Source: Hyphomicrobiales bacterium
Lineage (GTDB): Bacteria > Pseudomonadota > Alphaproteobacteria > Rhizobiales > Rhizobiaceae
Direction of reading: 5' to 3'
DNA: 64,000 nt
NCBI GenBank assembly: GCA_900468805.1
Contig: UEIF01000046.1
Coordinates: 1-64,000, forward strand
Below the pieces are notes generated by a model that worked only from the letters and a program-made list of their open reading frames with translations, made no database searches and was not told the DNA's origin. How positions within the stretch are numbered: the stretch's first letter is position 1; every line of letters starts with the position of its first letter. The translations under genes and the position numbers were made by a program. This document shows positions 47,018 to 54,696 of the stretch, piece after piece.

Positions 47018-48301
47018 TTAGCTGGTCAGGCGCGGCGCGCGGATGACCTTCAGGAACAGTTTCTTCATCGCCTCGGCGATGCCGTCGGTCGGCGACACCT
47101 CGAAATAGAGGCCGGGCGAGGCGCAGGCCGCCATGCGCGAGGGGATTTCGTTCTGGAAGGGCTTGATCCAGTCATTGTACCAGTTGTTGCTCGGTAGCGG
47201 CAGGTAGGTGGTGTAGAGCACGGCGATCTTGACGCCGCGATCCTTGAGCGGCTTGCAGAAAGACGTATCGATCGGCTCCTGGCAGCGGCCGCCGGTAGTC
47301 TTCTTGGTGCATGTCGACGGCTTATAGCTGTCGCCGACACCATCGGACACGAAGAACAGGATCTTCTCGGGGCTGATATTCGACGTGCCGTCGCCCGAGG
47401 GATCGATGATGGTGTTCATCTGCGTCATGGCGCCGTCGAAGCTGGTGAGCTGGTCCTGGTTGTAATTCTGCTTAGGAATGGTCATCAGATCGACGGCGTC
47501 GGTATAGTTCTTCACCTTATTGAGATCGGAGGTGAGGCCCGAGATCGTCGTCAGCTTGGCGTCCTCGGCCTTGGTGCCGAAGGTGTAGACACCCATGCGG
47601 AACTGGTCGGCGCTGATGCGCTCGTTCTTGGCCGTGTCGGTCAGCGCCTGGGTTGCCTGGCGTACCACGTCGATGCGCATGGCCACACCGAGGCTCTTGG
47701 CAATCGTGTAGTTATTGGTGCTCTGGTCCATCTGGTGGCAGGCAAAGGCACAGCCCGTCTTGGCCTCCAGCTTGGAAACGTCGGTCGGGGTCGCTCCGAC
47801 GCCCATGGACGGCGTATTGTCGAGCAGGATGTAGAAATCCATGAACGAGGCGGTCTGGTATTCCGCCGTCGCCGTGCCCGATATGGTGATCGCGTCCTGG
47901 CCGAGAACGTGCATGAAGGTGGTGGGCACGGTGGCGCTGAAGGTCACCGTCGAATTGAGCTTGTTGGCCGTCTTGGTGACGTCGATGCTCAAATTCACCG
48001 GCACCGAGGTCAGCTCGCCGGACATCTGCGAGAAGAAGATGCTGCGGGCATCCGTCTTTGCGACGGAGATGGTGCCATTGCCCTGCATGATCATGGCGGC
48101 TGCCACCGCATCCGATTTTTCGGAAATCGACCCGACGGCGGCGGCATCGGCGGCGGCGTAGAGCTGGGTGCGCAGGCTCAGCGCATGGGCATAGTCCAGC
48201 GCCAGCCCGGCGGTGCCGACCAGCGGCACCATCAAAAGCGCCGTCATGATGCCGAAATTGCCAGACCGGTCCGATAGGAAAGCGGACGAAACGATACCCA
48301 T
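47018..48301 (-). CDS. TadG-like pilus-assembly/VWA-domain protein
   Basis: 427 residues. The N-terminal TadE/G-like segment RSGNFGIMTALLMVPLVGTA includes one membrane helix, followed by AALDYAHA-type residues. A von Willebrand A-like domain starts at DFYILLDNTPSMG (a MIDAS-like D-x-x-P-S) and continues with ILFFVSDGVGDSY. Several cysteines (GCAFACHQ, STCTKK, GRCQEP) suggest an extracytoplasmic domain with disulfides. Rhizobial genomes carry several unlinked TadG paralogues; no tad/cpa cluster is present here. Confidence 0.85.
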   Translation of the reverse strand: MGIVSSAFLSDRSGNFGIMTALLMVPLVGTAGLALDYAHALSLRTQLYAAADAAAVGSISEKSDAVAAAMIMQGNGTISVAKTDARSIFFSQMSGELTSVPVNLSIDVTKTANKLNSTVTFSATVPTTFMHVLGQDAITISGTATAEYQTASFMDFYILLDNTPSMGVGATPTDVSKLEAKTGCAFACHQMDQSTNNYTIAKSLGVAMRIDVVRQATQALTDTAKNERISADQFRMGVYTFGTKAEDAKLTTISGLTSDLNKVKNYTDAVDLMTIPKQNYNQDQLTSFDGAMTQMNTIIDPSGDGTSNISPEKILFFVSDGVGDSYKPSTCTKKTTGGRCQEPIDTSFCKPLKDRGVKIAVLYTTYLPLPSNNWYNDWIKPFQNEIPSRMAACASPGLYFEVSPTDGIAEAMKKLFLKVIRAPRLTS

Positions 48302-48545
48302 GCTGAACCCCTATTTTATTAGGGTATTCTGTACGTTCAAAATCTAAATTAGCCGGAAAACAGCATGGTATACGTCGTCTTAACGCTAGTTTCGGCGCCA
48401 TATTGACGCGGCCGGACCGGCGTTGCGAGCCGCCGACGGAAACTCTGTAGGGCGCTGAATGCGCTAGGCAAGGGGAGCCGAAAGGTTTATAAGCCGCCGC
48501 ACTATTTAACGGGCAGGCATCCGGGCAAACCGGATGGGGAAGCAG

Positions 48546-49931
48546 ATGAGTGACATGGCACAGAATTGGACCCCCAGCAGCTGGCGGAGCAAGCCCGTCC
48601 AGCAGGTTCCGGAATATCCCGATGCGGCTGCGCTGGCGGCGACGGAAGCTGTGCTTTCCACCTATCCTCCGCTCGTTTTTGCCGGTGAAGCCCGTCGCCT
48701 GAAGAGCGCTCTCGCCAATGTGGCCGAAGGCAACGCCTTCCTGCTGCAGGGCGGCGACTGCGCGGAAAGCTTCCTGGAGCATGGCGCCGACAATATCAGA
48801 GACTTCTTCCGCGCCTTCCTGCAGATGGCCGTCGTGCTGACCTTCGGCGCACAGCTTCCCGTCGTGAAGGTCGGGCGCATCGCCGGCCAGTTCGCCAAGC
48901 CGCGTTCGTCGCCGATGGAAACACTGAATGGCGTGTCGCTGCCGAGCTATCGCGGTGATATCGTCAACGGCATCGAATTCACGCCGGAAGCCCGCATTCC
49001 GAGCCCGGAACGCCAGCTCGACGCCTATCGCCAGTCTGCCGCAACGCTGAACCTGCTGCGCGCCTTCGCGATGGGCGGCTATGCCAACCTCGACAACGTG
49101 CACAAGTGGATGCTCGGCTTCGTCAAGGACAGCCCGCAGGGCGAGCGCTACCGCAAGCTTGCCGACCGCATCAGCGAAACCATGGATTTCATGAAGGCGA
49201 TCGGCATCACTCCGGATAATAATCCGAGCCTGCGCGAGACGGATTTCTTCACCAGCCACGAAGCGCTGCTGCTCGGCTATGAAGAGGCGCTGACCCGCAT
49301 CGACTCCACCTCGGGCGACTGGTACGCCACCTCGGGCCACATGATCTGGATCGGCGACCGCACGCGCCAGCTCGACCATGGGCATGTGGAATATTTCCGT
49401 GGCATCAAGAACCCGATCGGTCTGAAATGCGGCCCGTCGCTGCAGCCCGACAACCTGATCGAACTGATCGAGGCGCTGAACCCGGCCAACGAAGCCGGCC
49501 GCCTGACGCTGATCTGCCGCTTCGGCCACGACAAGGTGGCCGACAACCTGCCAAAGCTCATCCGCGCCGTCGAGCGCGAGGGCAAGAAGGTCGTCTGGTC
49601 CTGCGACCCGATGCACGGCAACACGATCACGCTCAACAGCTACAAGACGCGCCCCTTCGAACGGATCCTGTCGGAAGTCGAAAGCTTCTTCCAGATCCAT
49701 CGCGCCGAAGGCACGCATCCGGGCGGCATCCATATCGAGATGACCGGCAAGGACGTCACCGAATGCACCGGCGGCGCCCGCGCGGTAACGGCCGAAGACC
49801 TGCAGGATCGCTACCACACCCACTGCGACCCGCGCCTCAACGCCGACCAGGCGCTGGAGCTGGCCTTCCTGCTGGCCGAGCGCATGAAGGGCGGCCGCGA
49901 CGAAAAGCGGATGGCTGCTGTCAACGCGTAA
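48546..49931 (+). CDS. Class II 3-deoxy-7-phosphoheptulonate (DAHP) synthase
   Basis: 461 residues from the ATG at 48546, with GGGGAAG upstream. LLQGGDCAESFLEHGAD holds the metal-binding Cys, GQFAKPRSSP the PEP-binding Lys/Arg, and CDPMHGNTITL with HIEMTGKDVTECTGG further ligands. This plant-type (AroA-II) enzyme joins PEP and erythrose-4-P to start aromatic amino-acid synthesis, drawing on the pentose-phosphate products of rpiA nearby. A terminator follows. Confidence 0.93.
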   Translation: MSDMAQNWTPSSWRSKPVQQVPEYPDAAALAATEAVLSTYPPLVFAGEARRLKSALANVAEGNAFLLQGGDCAESFLEHGADNIRDFFRAFLQMAVVLTFGAQLPVVKVGRIAGQFAKPRSSPMETLNGVSLPSYRGDIVNGIEFTPEARIPSPERQLDAYRQSAATLNLLRAFAMGGYANLDNVHKWMLGFVKDSPQGERYRKLADRISETMDFMKAIGITPDNNPSLRETDFFTSHEALLLGYEEALTRIDSTSGDWYATSGHMIWIGDRTRQLDHGHVEYFRGIKNPIGLKCGPSLQPDNLIELIEALNPANEAGRLTLICRFGHDKVADNLPKLIRAVEREGKKVVWSCDPMHGNTITLNSYKTRPFERILSEVESFFQIHRAEGTHPGGIHIEMTGKDVTECTGGARAVTAEDLQDRYHTHCDPRLNADQALELAFLLAERMKGGRDEKRMAAVNA

Positions 49932-49972
49932 GGCGAGGCGGGTAGTGATTAGTGAGCAGTGAATAGATTTGA

Positions 49973-49999
49973 AAAGCCCGGCCGAGCGCCGGGCTTTTT
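49973..49999 (+). terminator. Terminator of the DAHP synthase gene
   Basis: AAAGCCCGGC (49973-49982), a 5-base loop, GCCGGGCTTT (49988-49997) and a T-run. The short stretch before it (GTAGTGATTAGTGAGCAGTG) is a degenerate run of AGTGA-like heptamers. Confidence 0.85.
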
Positions 50000-50028
50000 G
50001 TTCCAACGAAATCTGCCGATTGCACTGT

Positions 50029-50059
50029 CGTCATACTCGGGACGAGCCCGAGGATGACG
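50029..50059. repeat. Palindromic intergenic repeat
   Basis: CGTCATACTCGGG (50029-50041) and CCCGAGGATGACG (50047-50059) are inverse complements with one mismatch. This GTCATCCTCGGG palindrome type is scattered in alphaproteobacterial intergenic regions. No gene depends on it here. Confidence 0.5.
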
Positions 50060-50120
50060 TCGAGTAAAGAGCAGGCTTGTCGGCAAGCTGAGCCTGATCC
50101 TCTGTCAGCCATTATAGATA

Positions 50121-50396
50121 TCACTGCACTTGAACATGCAGATGGTCGTCGTGACGAGCGGCACGACACCCCTGAAAACGCACATGATCGTCAGTAATGC
50201 CGAGCGCATCTTTCAGGTGAGGTTCCAGGAAAATCTTTTCTACCCCGAACCCGGTCACCCCCTCGGTGGTCAGCCAATCGATCGCGGCAACAGTCCGTTG
50301 CTCCTCAATCCGGTAGGCTGGAAGCGGAAGGCGAAACGAAGCATCTGATACTTTTTTAGACCGGAAGTTGCGATTATCTTCCATTGCCATTCTCAT
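50121..50396 (-). pseudogene. Remnant of a murein-endopeptidase-like protein
   Basis: About 91 residues without a ribosome binding site. The end reads GCRAARHDDHLHVQVQ, like the metal-binding HDDH-x-HV end of MepA/M74 or related LAS peptidases, preceded by KIFLEPHLKDALGIT. The N-terminal part of such an enzyme is missing. The strand is opposite to the next Nudix gene. It is taken as a degraded gene. A separate small protein is possible. Confidence 0.35.
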
Positions 50397-50422
50397 GAGC
50401 GATGACACAAGAGGTAAGTTTG

Positions 50423-50899
50423 ATGCGAATACGTCCGTCGGCACGGCTGCTTCTGCTCGATCAGTTCGGCTGCGTCCTGCTCTTCAAATTCGTCTTCACA
50501 TCTGGCGCACTTGCGGGGCGGCAATATTGGGCGACGCCAGGGGGCGGGCTTGAAGAGGGTGAGACCTACGAGGAAGCTGCTCTGCGTGAACTCAGGGAGG
50601 AGACAGGCCTTCATGCGGATCGGGTGGGAGCGTCGATCGGTAGCCGGTCTTTCGAGCTGCGGCTACCCGATGGCGAACTGGTGCGCGCCGAGGAGCAGTT
50701 TTTTGTGGTGCACGCCGAACGCGGTGCGATCTCCGATAGCGGCTGGACGGAGCTGGAGCGCGAGGTCATGGCCGACCATCACTGGTGGTCCGTAGAGGAG
50801 CTGCTCGGCAGTACAGACATCATCTTTCCGGACGGAATTTTCGATCTTCTGGAGGTGGCAGCCTCTCAGTCCGCAGTGCCGAGTGCCGTGCGTCGGTGA
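50423..50899 (+). CDS. Nudix hydrolase 1 (of the 50-55 kb cluster)
   Basis: 158 residues from the ATG at 50423 (AGAGGT upstream; an ATG seven codons earlier is open). GGGLEEGETYEEAALRELRE with ETGL is a full Nudix box (G-x5-E-x7-REU-x-EE-x-GU). The short, single-domain form acts on nucleoside diphosphates linked to another moiety. It is 194 bp upstream of the TyrRS and on the same strand, but the structured leader between them suggests separate control. Confidence 0.88.
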   Translation: MRIRPSARLLLLDQFGCVLLFKFVFTSGALAGRQYWATPGGGLEEGETYEEAALRELREETGLHADRVGASIGSRSFELRLPDGELVRAEEQFFVVHAERGAISDSGWTELEREVMADHHWWSVEELLGSTDIIFPDGIFDLLEVAASQSAVPSAVRR

Positions 50900-50932
50900 T
50901 GTAAGCCCTTGTGGCCGCATCGCAGGCCCTGT

Positions 50933-51093
50933 ATGCAGGCTGCATGACCCGTATTCTGACCCTTTCCGGCCTGTATTACGCGCTGCTCCCATAGAGCGGC
51001 GACGGTCATCTACGACACCCGAAACGCCGCACGGTCGGCGGCGTGTGTTTCAACAGAAGGTCTCCGGCCTCATCGGCCCCAATGGAGACCCTT
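50933..51093 (+). promoter_or_regulatory. Structured leader of the TyrRS gene that pairs its ribosome binding site
   Basis: Three perfect inverted repeats in a row: ATGCAG/CTGCAT (50933-50945), ACGCCGC/GCGGCGT (51024-51044) and GGTCTCC/GGAGACC (51059-51065 with 51084-51090). The last stem contains the GGAG that precedes the GTG start at 51094, and the pairing can extend toward the start codon with one bulge. Translation would be blocked until the stem opens. No T-box consensus was recognised. It could be a translational switch sensing tRNA, amino acid or the enzyme itself (inference). Confidence 0.5.
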
Positions 51094-52368
51094 GTGACCA
51101 TCAATTTTCAACCATCCACCAGTCCCCGGTCGGAGTTTCTGCGCGTTCTGACGGCGCGCGGTTTCATCCAGCAATGCACCGACCTCGAAGCGCTCGACAA
51201 CAGGCTCTGCGCCGGGATCGGCACCGCCTATAACGGCTTCGACCTGACGGCCGACAGCCTGCATGTCGGGCACCTCATTCCCATCATGATGCTGCGCTGG
51301 TTCCAGAAGACCGGTAACAGGCCGATCGCGCTGATGGGTGGCGCCACGACGCGGCTTGGCGATCCGAGCTTTCGCGATACGTCGCGTCCCTTGCTCAGCG
51401 AAGAGCAGATTGCGCAGAATCTGGCCGGTATCCGGCGCATTTTCGAACGTTTCCTGACGTTCGGCGATGGGCCAACCGATGCGCTCATGGTCAACAATGC
51501 CGATTGGCTTGGTGGTCTCAAATACCTGGATTTCCTGCGCGATGTCGGCCCGCATTTCTCGGTCAACCGCATGCTGACATCCGAAAGCGTGCGCCAGCGG
51601 CTGGAGCGCGAGCAGTCGCTTTCGCTGCTCGAATTCAATTACATGGTCATGCAAGGATACGACTTCCATGTGCTCGCAGAAGGGCACGGCTGCCTGCTGC
51701 AACTCGGCGGTTCCGACCAGTGGGGCAATATCCTCAGCGGCGTCGAATTCGGCCGGCGCGCCGGCGGGCGCGCACTGTTCGGATTGACGGCACCGCTCTT
51801 GACGACCGCCTCGGGCGCGAAGATGGGCAAGAGTGCGTCGGGTGCGGTCTGGCTGAATGCCGACCGGCTGTCGCCCTACGAATTCTGGCAGTTCTGGCGC
51901 AATACCTGGGATGCCGATGTCGGCCGGTTCATGAGGCTCTTCACTGAACTGCCGCTCGATGAAATCGCACGGCTGGAAATGCTGCGCGGCTCCGAGATCA
52001 ATGTGGCGAAGAAGGTGCTGGCGGATGAGGTGACACGGCTCTGCCATGGTGCAGGTGCAGCGACGGAAGCGTCCGAAACATCGCGGCGCATGTTCGAAGA
52101 CGGCGAGACCGCTGCCGGGCTGCCGACGATCGCTCTGAACCTGGATACCTTCCGCGAGGGTCTTCCGCTGGCAGACGCCCTTGTCGCCGCCGGGCTTGCA
52201 AAGTCGAAAAGCGAAGCGCGGCGGCTGATCATCGGCGGCGGAGTGCGGGTCAACAGCCGTGCCGTTCTCGATGAAACCGTACGGCTGGTCGATACGGATG
52301 TTGAGGACGGTGTCATCCGCCTGTCCGTCGGCAGGAAGAGACACGTGCTTTTGCAGCCCGGAGGATGA
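51094..52368 (+). CDS. Tyrosyl-tRNA synthetase (possibly a second, accessory copy)
   Basis: 424 residues from a GTG at 51094 that follows GGAG by six bases; an ATG four codons upstream lies inside the leader hairpin. Class I motifs are intact: HVGH (57-60) and KMGKS (243-247). Tyrosine-pocket segments TAYNGFD, FNYMVMQGYDF and GGSDQWGN are kept, and an S4 RNA-binding domain closes the protein (AKSKSEARRLIIGGGVRVN). So it should charge tRNA(Tyr). The sequence looks more diverged than I expect of the rhizobial housekeeping enzyme (YNGFDLTA against the usual YxGFDPTA). Its neighbours are Nudix, HIT, GNAT and a GlyRS-like core. Confidence 0.88.
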   Translation: MTINFQPSTSPRSEFLRVLTARGFIQQCTDLEALDNRLCAGIGTAYNGFDLTADSLHVGHLIPIMMLRWFQKTGNRPIALMGGATTRLGDPSFRDTSRPLLSEEQIAQNLAGIRRIFERFLTFGDGPTDALMVNNADWLGGLKYLDFLRDVGPHFSVNRMLTSESVRQRLEREQSLSLLEFNYMVMQGYDFHVLAEGHGCLLQLGGSDQWGNILSGVEFGRRAGGRALFGLTAPLLTTASGAKMGKSASGAVWLNADRLSPYEFWQFWRNTWDADVGRFMRLFTELPLDEIARLEMLRGSEINVAKKVLADEVTRLCHGAGAATEASETSRRMFEDGETAAGLPTIALNLDTFREGLPLADALVAAGLAKSKSEARRLIIGGGVRVNSRAVLDETVRLVDTDVEDGVIRLSVGRKRHVLLQPGG

Positions 52369-52391
52369 CGCTATCGGACGGCCGCTATCAG

Positions 52392-52422
52392 CCGGCAACG
52401 CTAGAGTGAATGGCGTTGCCGG
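52392..52422. terminator. Hairpin between convergent TyrRS and Nudix 2 genes
   Basis: CCGGCAACG (52392-52400) and CGTTGCCGG (52414-52422) form a perfect 9-bp stem over a 13-base loop. It overlaps the 3' end of the Nudix 2 gene. Confidence 0.5.
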
Positions 52423-53159
52423 AAATGCTGCTGCAGAAAGCCCTGGCCCTTGAGAAAACTCCATGTTCGCGGCGCGCCGACAAGAGGACCTTCGTCGTTC
52501 AGGATATCACTCAGCGGTGACGTAAACAGTTCTGCAGCTTCGTTACGGTCAGGCGCGTGACGGGCGCCTTCGAGGATATCGGCGGCGGTGGAGCGGCTGA
52601 CCGTCAGCAGGAAGAGTTCCGGGTGGCAGAAGACGGGATCGTAGGCGAGGCCGATGGCGAAGGATTCGGGGCGCTGGAGATCGGTGACGGCGATCTCCTC
52701 GGCGATTTCGCGGGCCGCTTCGTCGAAGAGGTCGATGTTTTCACCGGTCGCGGGCTCGGCATAGCCGCCGACGAAATAGAGTGCACCGGGGTTCTGCTCG
52801 GCCGTGAGGCTGCGTTTCGTGACGATGACGCGCTGGTCTGCCGTTACCACAAGCGCGGTCAGGCCAAGCGGATCGGCGCGCTCGGCCTGCGGATACTCGT
52901 CCGCAAAACCCGGATGGCGGGTCTCAACATAGGCGGAAAAGGACGTGCTCGCCGCGTTTATCATCAGCCTGCCACCTTCGATGCGATGGGCGGCAAGGCG
53001 CAACAAGGTGCCATCAAAGGCGGCGGGATGGCGAGCAAGGAAGCTCTCCCAACCTGCCTTCCGCCTGGCCTCCAGCGCATCGGAAAGCTGGAAACTTCCT
53101 GAAAGCCGGCATTCGATATGGTCAACGGGGATGCTGAATGCTTCATCTGCAAATATCAT
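52401..53159 (-). CDS. Nudix hydrolase 2, long form with N-terminal extension
   Basis: 252 residues. The first about 95 residues form an extra domain (RLMINAASTSFSAYVETRHP), and the Nudix box lies at GGYAEPATGENIDLFDEAAR with EIAEEIAV. The spacer after the first glycine is longer than the classical box by a few residues, as in eukaryotic-type Nudix families. Its ATG overlaps the stop of the HIT gene upstream (ATGA), so the two are translationally coupled. An aminoacyl- or sugar-nucleotide substrate is inferred from context only. Confidence 0.8.
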   Translation of the reverse strand: MIFADEAFSIPVDHIECRLSGSFQLSDALEARRKAGWESFLARHPAAFDGTLLRLAAHRIEGGRLMINAASTSFSAYVETRHPGFADEYPQAERADPLGLTALVVTADQRVIVTKRSLTAEQNPGALYFVGGYAEPATGENIDLFDEAAREIAEEIAVTDLQRPESFAIGLAYDPVFCHPELFLLTVSRSTAADILEGARHAPDRNEAAELFTSPLSDILNDEGPLVGAPRTWSFLKGQGFLQQHFRQRHSL

Positions 53160-53653
53160 GCGCGCATTGCCTCTCTCAGCAATTCGATGGTCTCGTTAAG
53201 GGATGGTCCCTGGATCGGCGGCGGCTCGGCGCGCTCGCAGAATTCCCGCCAGATGAAGAAGGTCAATTCCGCGCCGTCGGTCAGGGTTTCGCCCGTGCCT
53301 TCGGCAAAGGTCTGAAGCAGACGGTAGCGCTCGTCCTGCCAGAAGAGCGATTCCACCCAGTCATAAACGGGAATGATGTGGAAATGGATCGGATAGCCCG
53401 GCGTGTGGCCGTAGCGTCCGATATAGACGCGCTTTGCGCCGAGCATCGTACCAAGGGCCGTCTGCGCCTTCGCGAGCAGCGGGCCGAGTTCGCCAAGCGC
53501 TTCGGCCGATAGCTCGGAGAGGTCATTGGTGAAGCTTCGGGAACTGACCACGAGATAGCCGGGCAGGGCGGAATTGATGCGATGGTTCACCAGCCAGCCA
53601 GGCGTTTCGGATACATGAAATTGCGGGGGAATTTCCAAGGACTGTTTCTCCAT
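53156..53653 (-). CDS. HIT-like protein with degenerate triad
   Basis: 165 residues from the ATG at 53653; the open frame upstream is antisense to Nudix 3 and is excluded. YIGRYGHTPGYPIHFHIIPV holds the HIT-like active site: the H-x-H pair is present, but the first His of the triad is replaced by Pro. The N-terminal half (TPGWLVNHRINSALPGYLVV) fits the HIT fold. HIT proteins cut P-N or phosphoanhydride bonds of AMP derivatives, including aminoacyl-adenylates. It is coupled to Nudix 2 by a 4-nt overlap. Confidence 0.75.
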   Translation of the reverse strand: MEKQSLEIPPQFHVSETPGWLVNHRINSALPGYLVVSSRSFTNDLSELSAEALGELGPLLAKAQTALGTMLGAKRVYIGRYGHTPGYPIHFHIIPVYDWVESLFWQDERYRLLQTFAEGTGETLTDGAELTFFIWREFCERAEPPPIQGPSLNETIELLREAMRA

Positions 53654-53769
53654 CGCGTGGGGCAGCCGCACGGATTCGCACTGTGGCCGACGATGACATG
53701 CTTCGACAAGGGCAAGGGGACGTGACTTTCGCCTGTTGTCGAGGCAGATTGCGGACGCATCGAGGGGAC

Positions 53770-54159
53770 ATGTTTTTGACTGATATTGCATGCGCCATCT
53801 TCTGGCGGGAAGGCCGGGTTCTGCTGGTCCGGCGGGCAGGGCACAAGGCGCGCTTTCCGGATTGCTGGGATCTGGTCGGCGGCCATGTTGAGCCCGGAGA
53901 GAGCGCCGAAGCCGCAATGATACGCGAGGTAAAAGAGGAGATCGGGTTGACGCCATTGCGGTTTGGCAAAGTCGCCGAACACCGCGAGCAGGATACCATC
54001 TTTCATCTCTTTCTGGTGAGCGAATGGCAGGGCGGAGAGCCTGCATTGCTCGGCGATGAACATACGGCGATGCAATGGGTCACCCCTGATGAAGCTGCGG
54101 CCCTTTACGATATGGGGCACCCGCAATGGTGTTCGATCTTCGACGGGCTTCGGGACTAG
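53770..54159 (+). CDS. Nudix hydrolase 3, MutT-like
   Basis: 129 residues from the ATG at 53770 (GAGGGG upstream; an open ATG 29 codons earlier is not needed). GGHVEPGESAEAAMIREVKE with EIGL is a full Nudix box. The compact size and IACAIFWREGRVLLVRRAGH start are MutT-like. It is divergent from the HIT gene (116 bp) and convergent with the GNAT gene (4-nt overlap at the stops). Confidence 0.85.
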   Translation: MFLTDIACAIFWREGRVLLVRRAGHKARFPDCWDLVGGHVEPGESAEAAMIREVKEEIGLTPLRFGKVAEHREQDTIFHLFLVSEWQGGEPALLGDEHTAMQWVTPDEAAALYDMGHPQWCSIFDGLRD

Positions 54160-54617
54160 CCTGACAGGGACATCTGCATGAGGATGGTGCGTTCATCGCC
54201 ATGATAGCGATCGCCAACCGCGGTGAAGCCGAGCTTGGCGTAAAACGGTTCGGCCGTCACAGAGGATTGGACGAGCAAGACGGAAAGCCCGGCGGAACGC
54301 GCGGCGTTCTCGATTTCCTGAAGCAGTCGCTTGCCGACGCCGCAGCCTTGCATGTCCGGAGCAATGAAGACGGTTCGCACATAACCTGCCTCCAGACTGG
54401 CCGTGCCGACGACACTGCCGGACACGAGTGCGACGTAGACCCTGCGGTTTTCCAGAAAGGCTTCGATCGCAGGTGGGTCAAAGTTCTTCTCAAGGCGGGT
54501 AATGATCTCGGGCGAGTAGTCGCTTGCGTTGGACTCCCGCAAGGCACTCACGATTATCAGGCTTATCGCTTCGGCATCGCCGCACTCTGCCTGTCTTATG
54601 CCGATATCCATAACCAT
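54156..54617 (-). CDS. GNAT-family N-acetyltransferase
   Basis: 153 residues. VFIAPDMQGCGVGKRLLQEI is the acetyl-CoA pyrophosphate-binding motif A (Q-x-x-G-x-G), and AEPFYAKLGFTAVGD motif B. It acetylates a primary amine on a small molecule, peptide or aminoglycoside. In the known microcin C system a GNAT (MccE) inactivates aminoacyl-nucleotide toxins; here the association is only by position beside aaRS and HIT genes. The ribosome binding site is weak. It overlaps Nudix 3 by 4 nt tail to tail. Confidence 0.85.
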   Translation of the reverse strand: MVMDIGIRQAECGDAEAISLIIVSALRESNASDYSPEIITRLEKNFDPPAIEAFLENRRVYVALVSGSVVGTASLEAGYVRTVFIAPDMQGCGVGKRLLQEIENAARSAGLSVLLVQSSVTAEPFYAKLGFTAVGDRYHGDERTILMQMSLSG

Positions 54618-54660
54618 CGCCCAGAACTAAAGACATATTGTTTTCACTATATTTTGCATA

Positions 54661-54689
54661 CGGACCGGATCCCCCGTGAATCCGGTCCG
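54661..54689. terminator. Hairpin between the class II aaRS-like and GNAT genes
   Basis: CGGACCGGAT (54661-54670) and ATCCGGTCCG (54680-54689) form a perfect 10-bp stem over a 9-base loop, just past the stop codon of the aaRS-like gene. No T-run on the minus strand, so it may attenuate rather than terminate. Confidence 0.5.
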
Positions 54690-54696
54690 CATTTCC

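Noticed and set aside
47712..50006. A 764-codon frame antisense to the DAHP synthase and TadG-like genes
   Set aside because: High-GC antisense shadow with no family motifs; both sense genes are well supported.
50130..50348. A 72-codon plus-strand frame before Nudix 1
   Set aside because: No ribosome binding site; the opposite strand has endopeptidase-like sequence, so this is its shadow.
53654..54046. N-terminal extension of the HIT-like protein
   Set aside because: It is antisense to the well-supported Nudix 3 gene and lacks a ribosome binding site.
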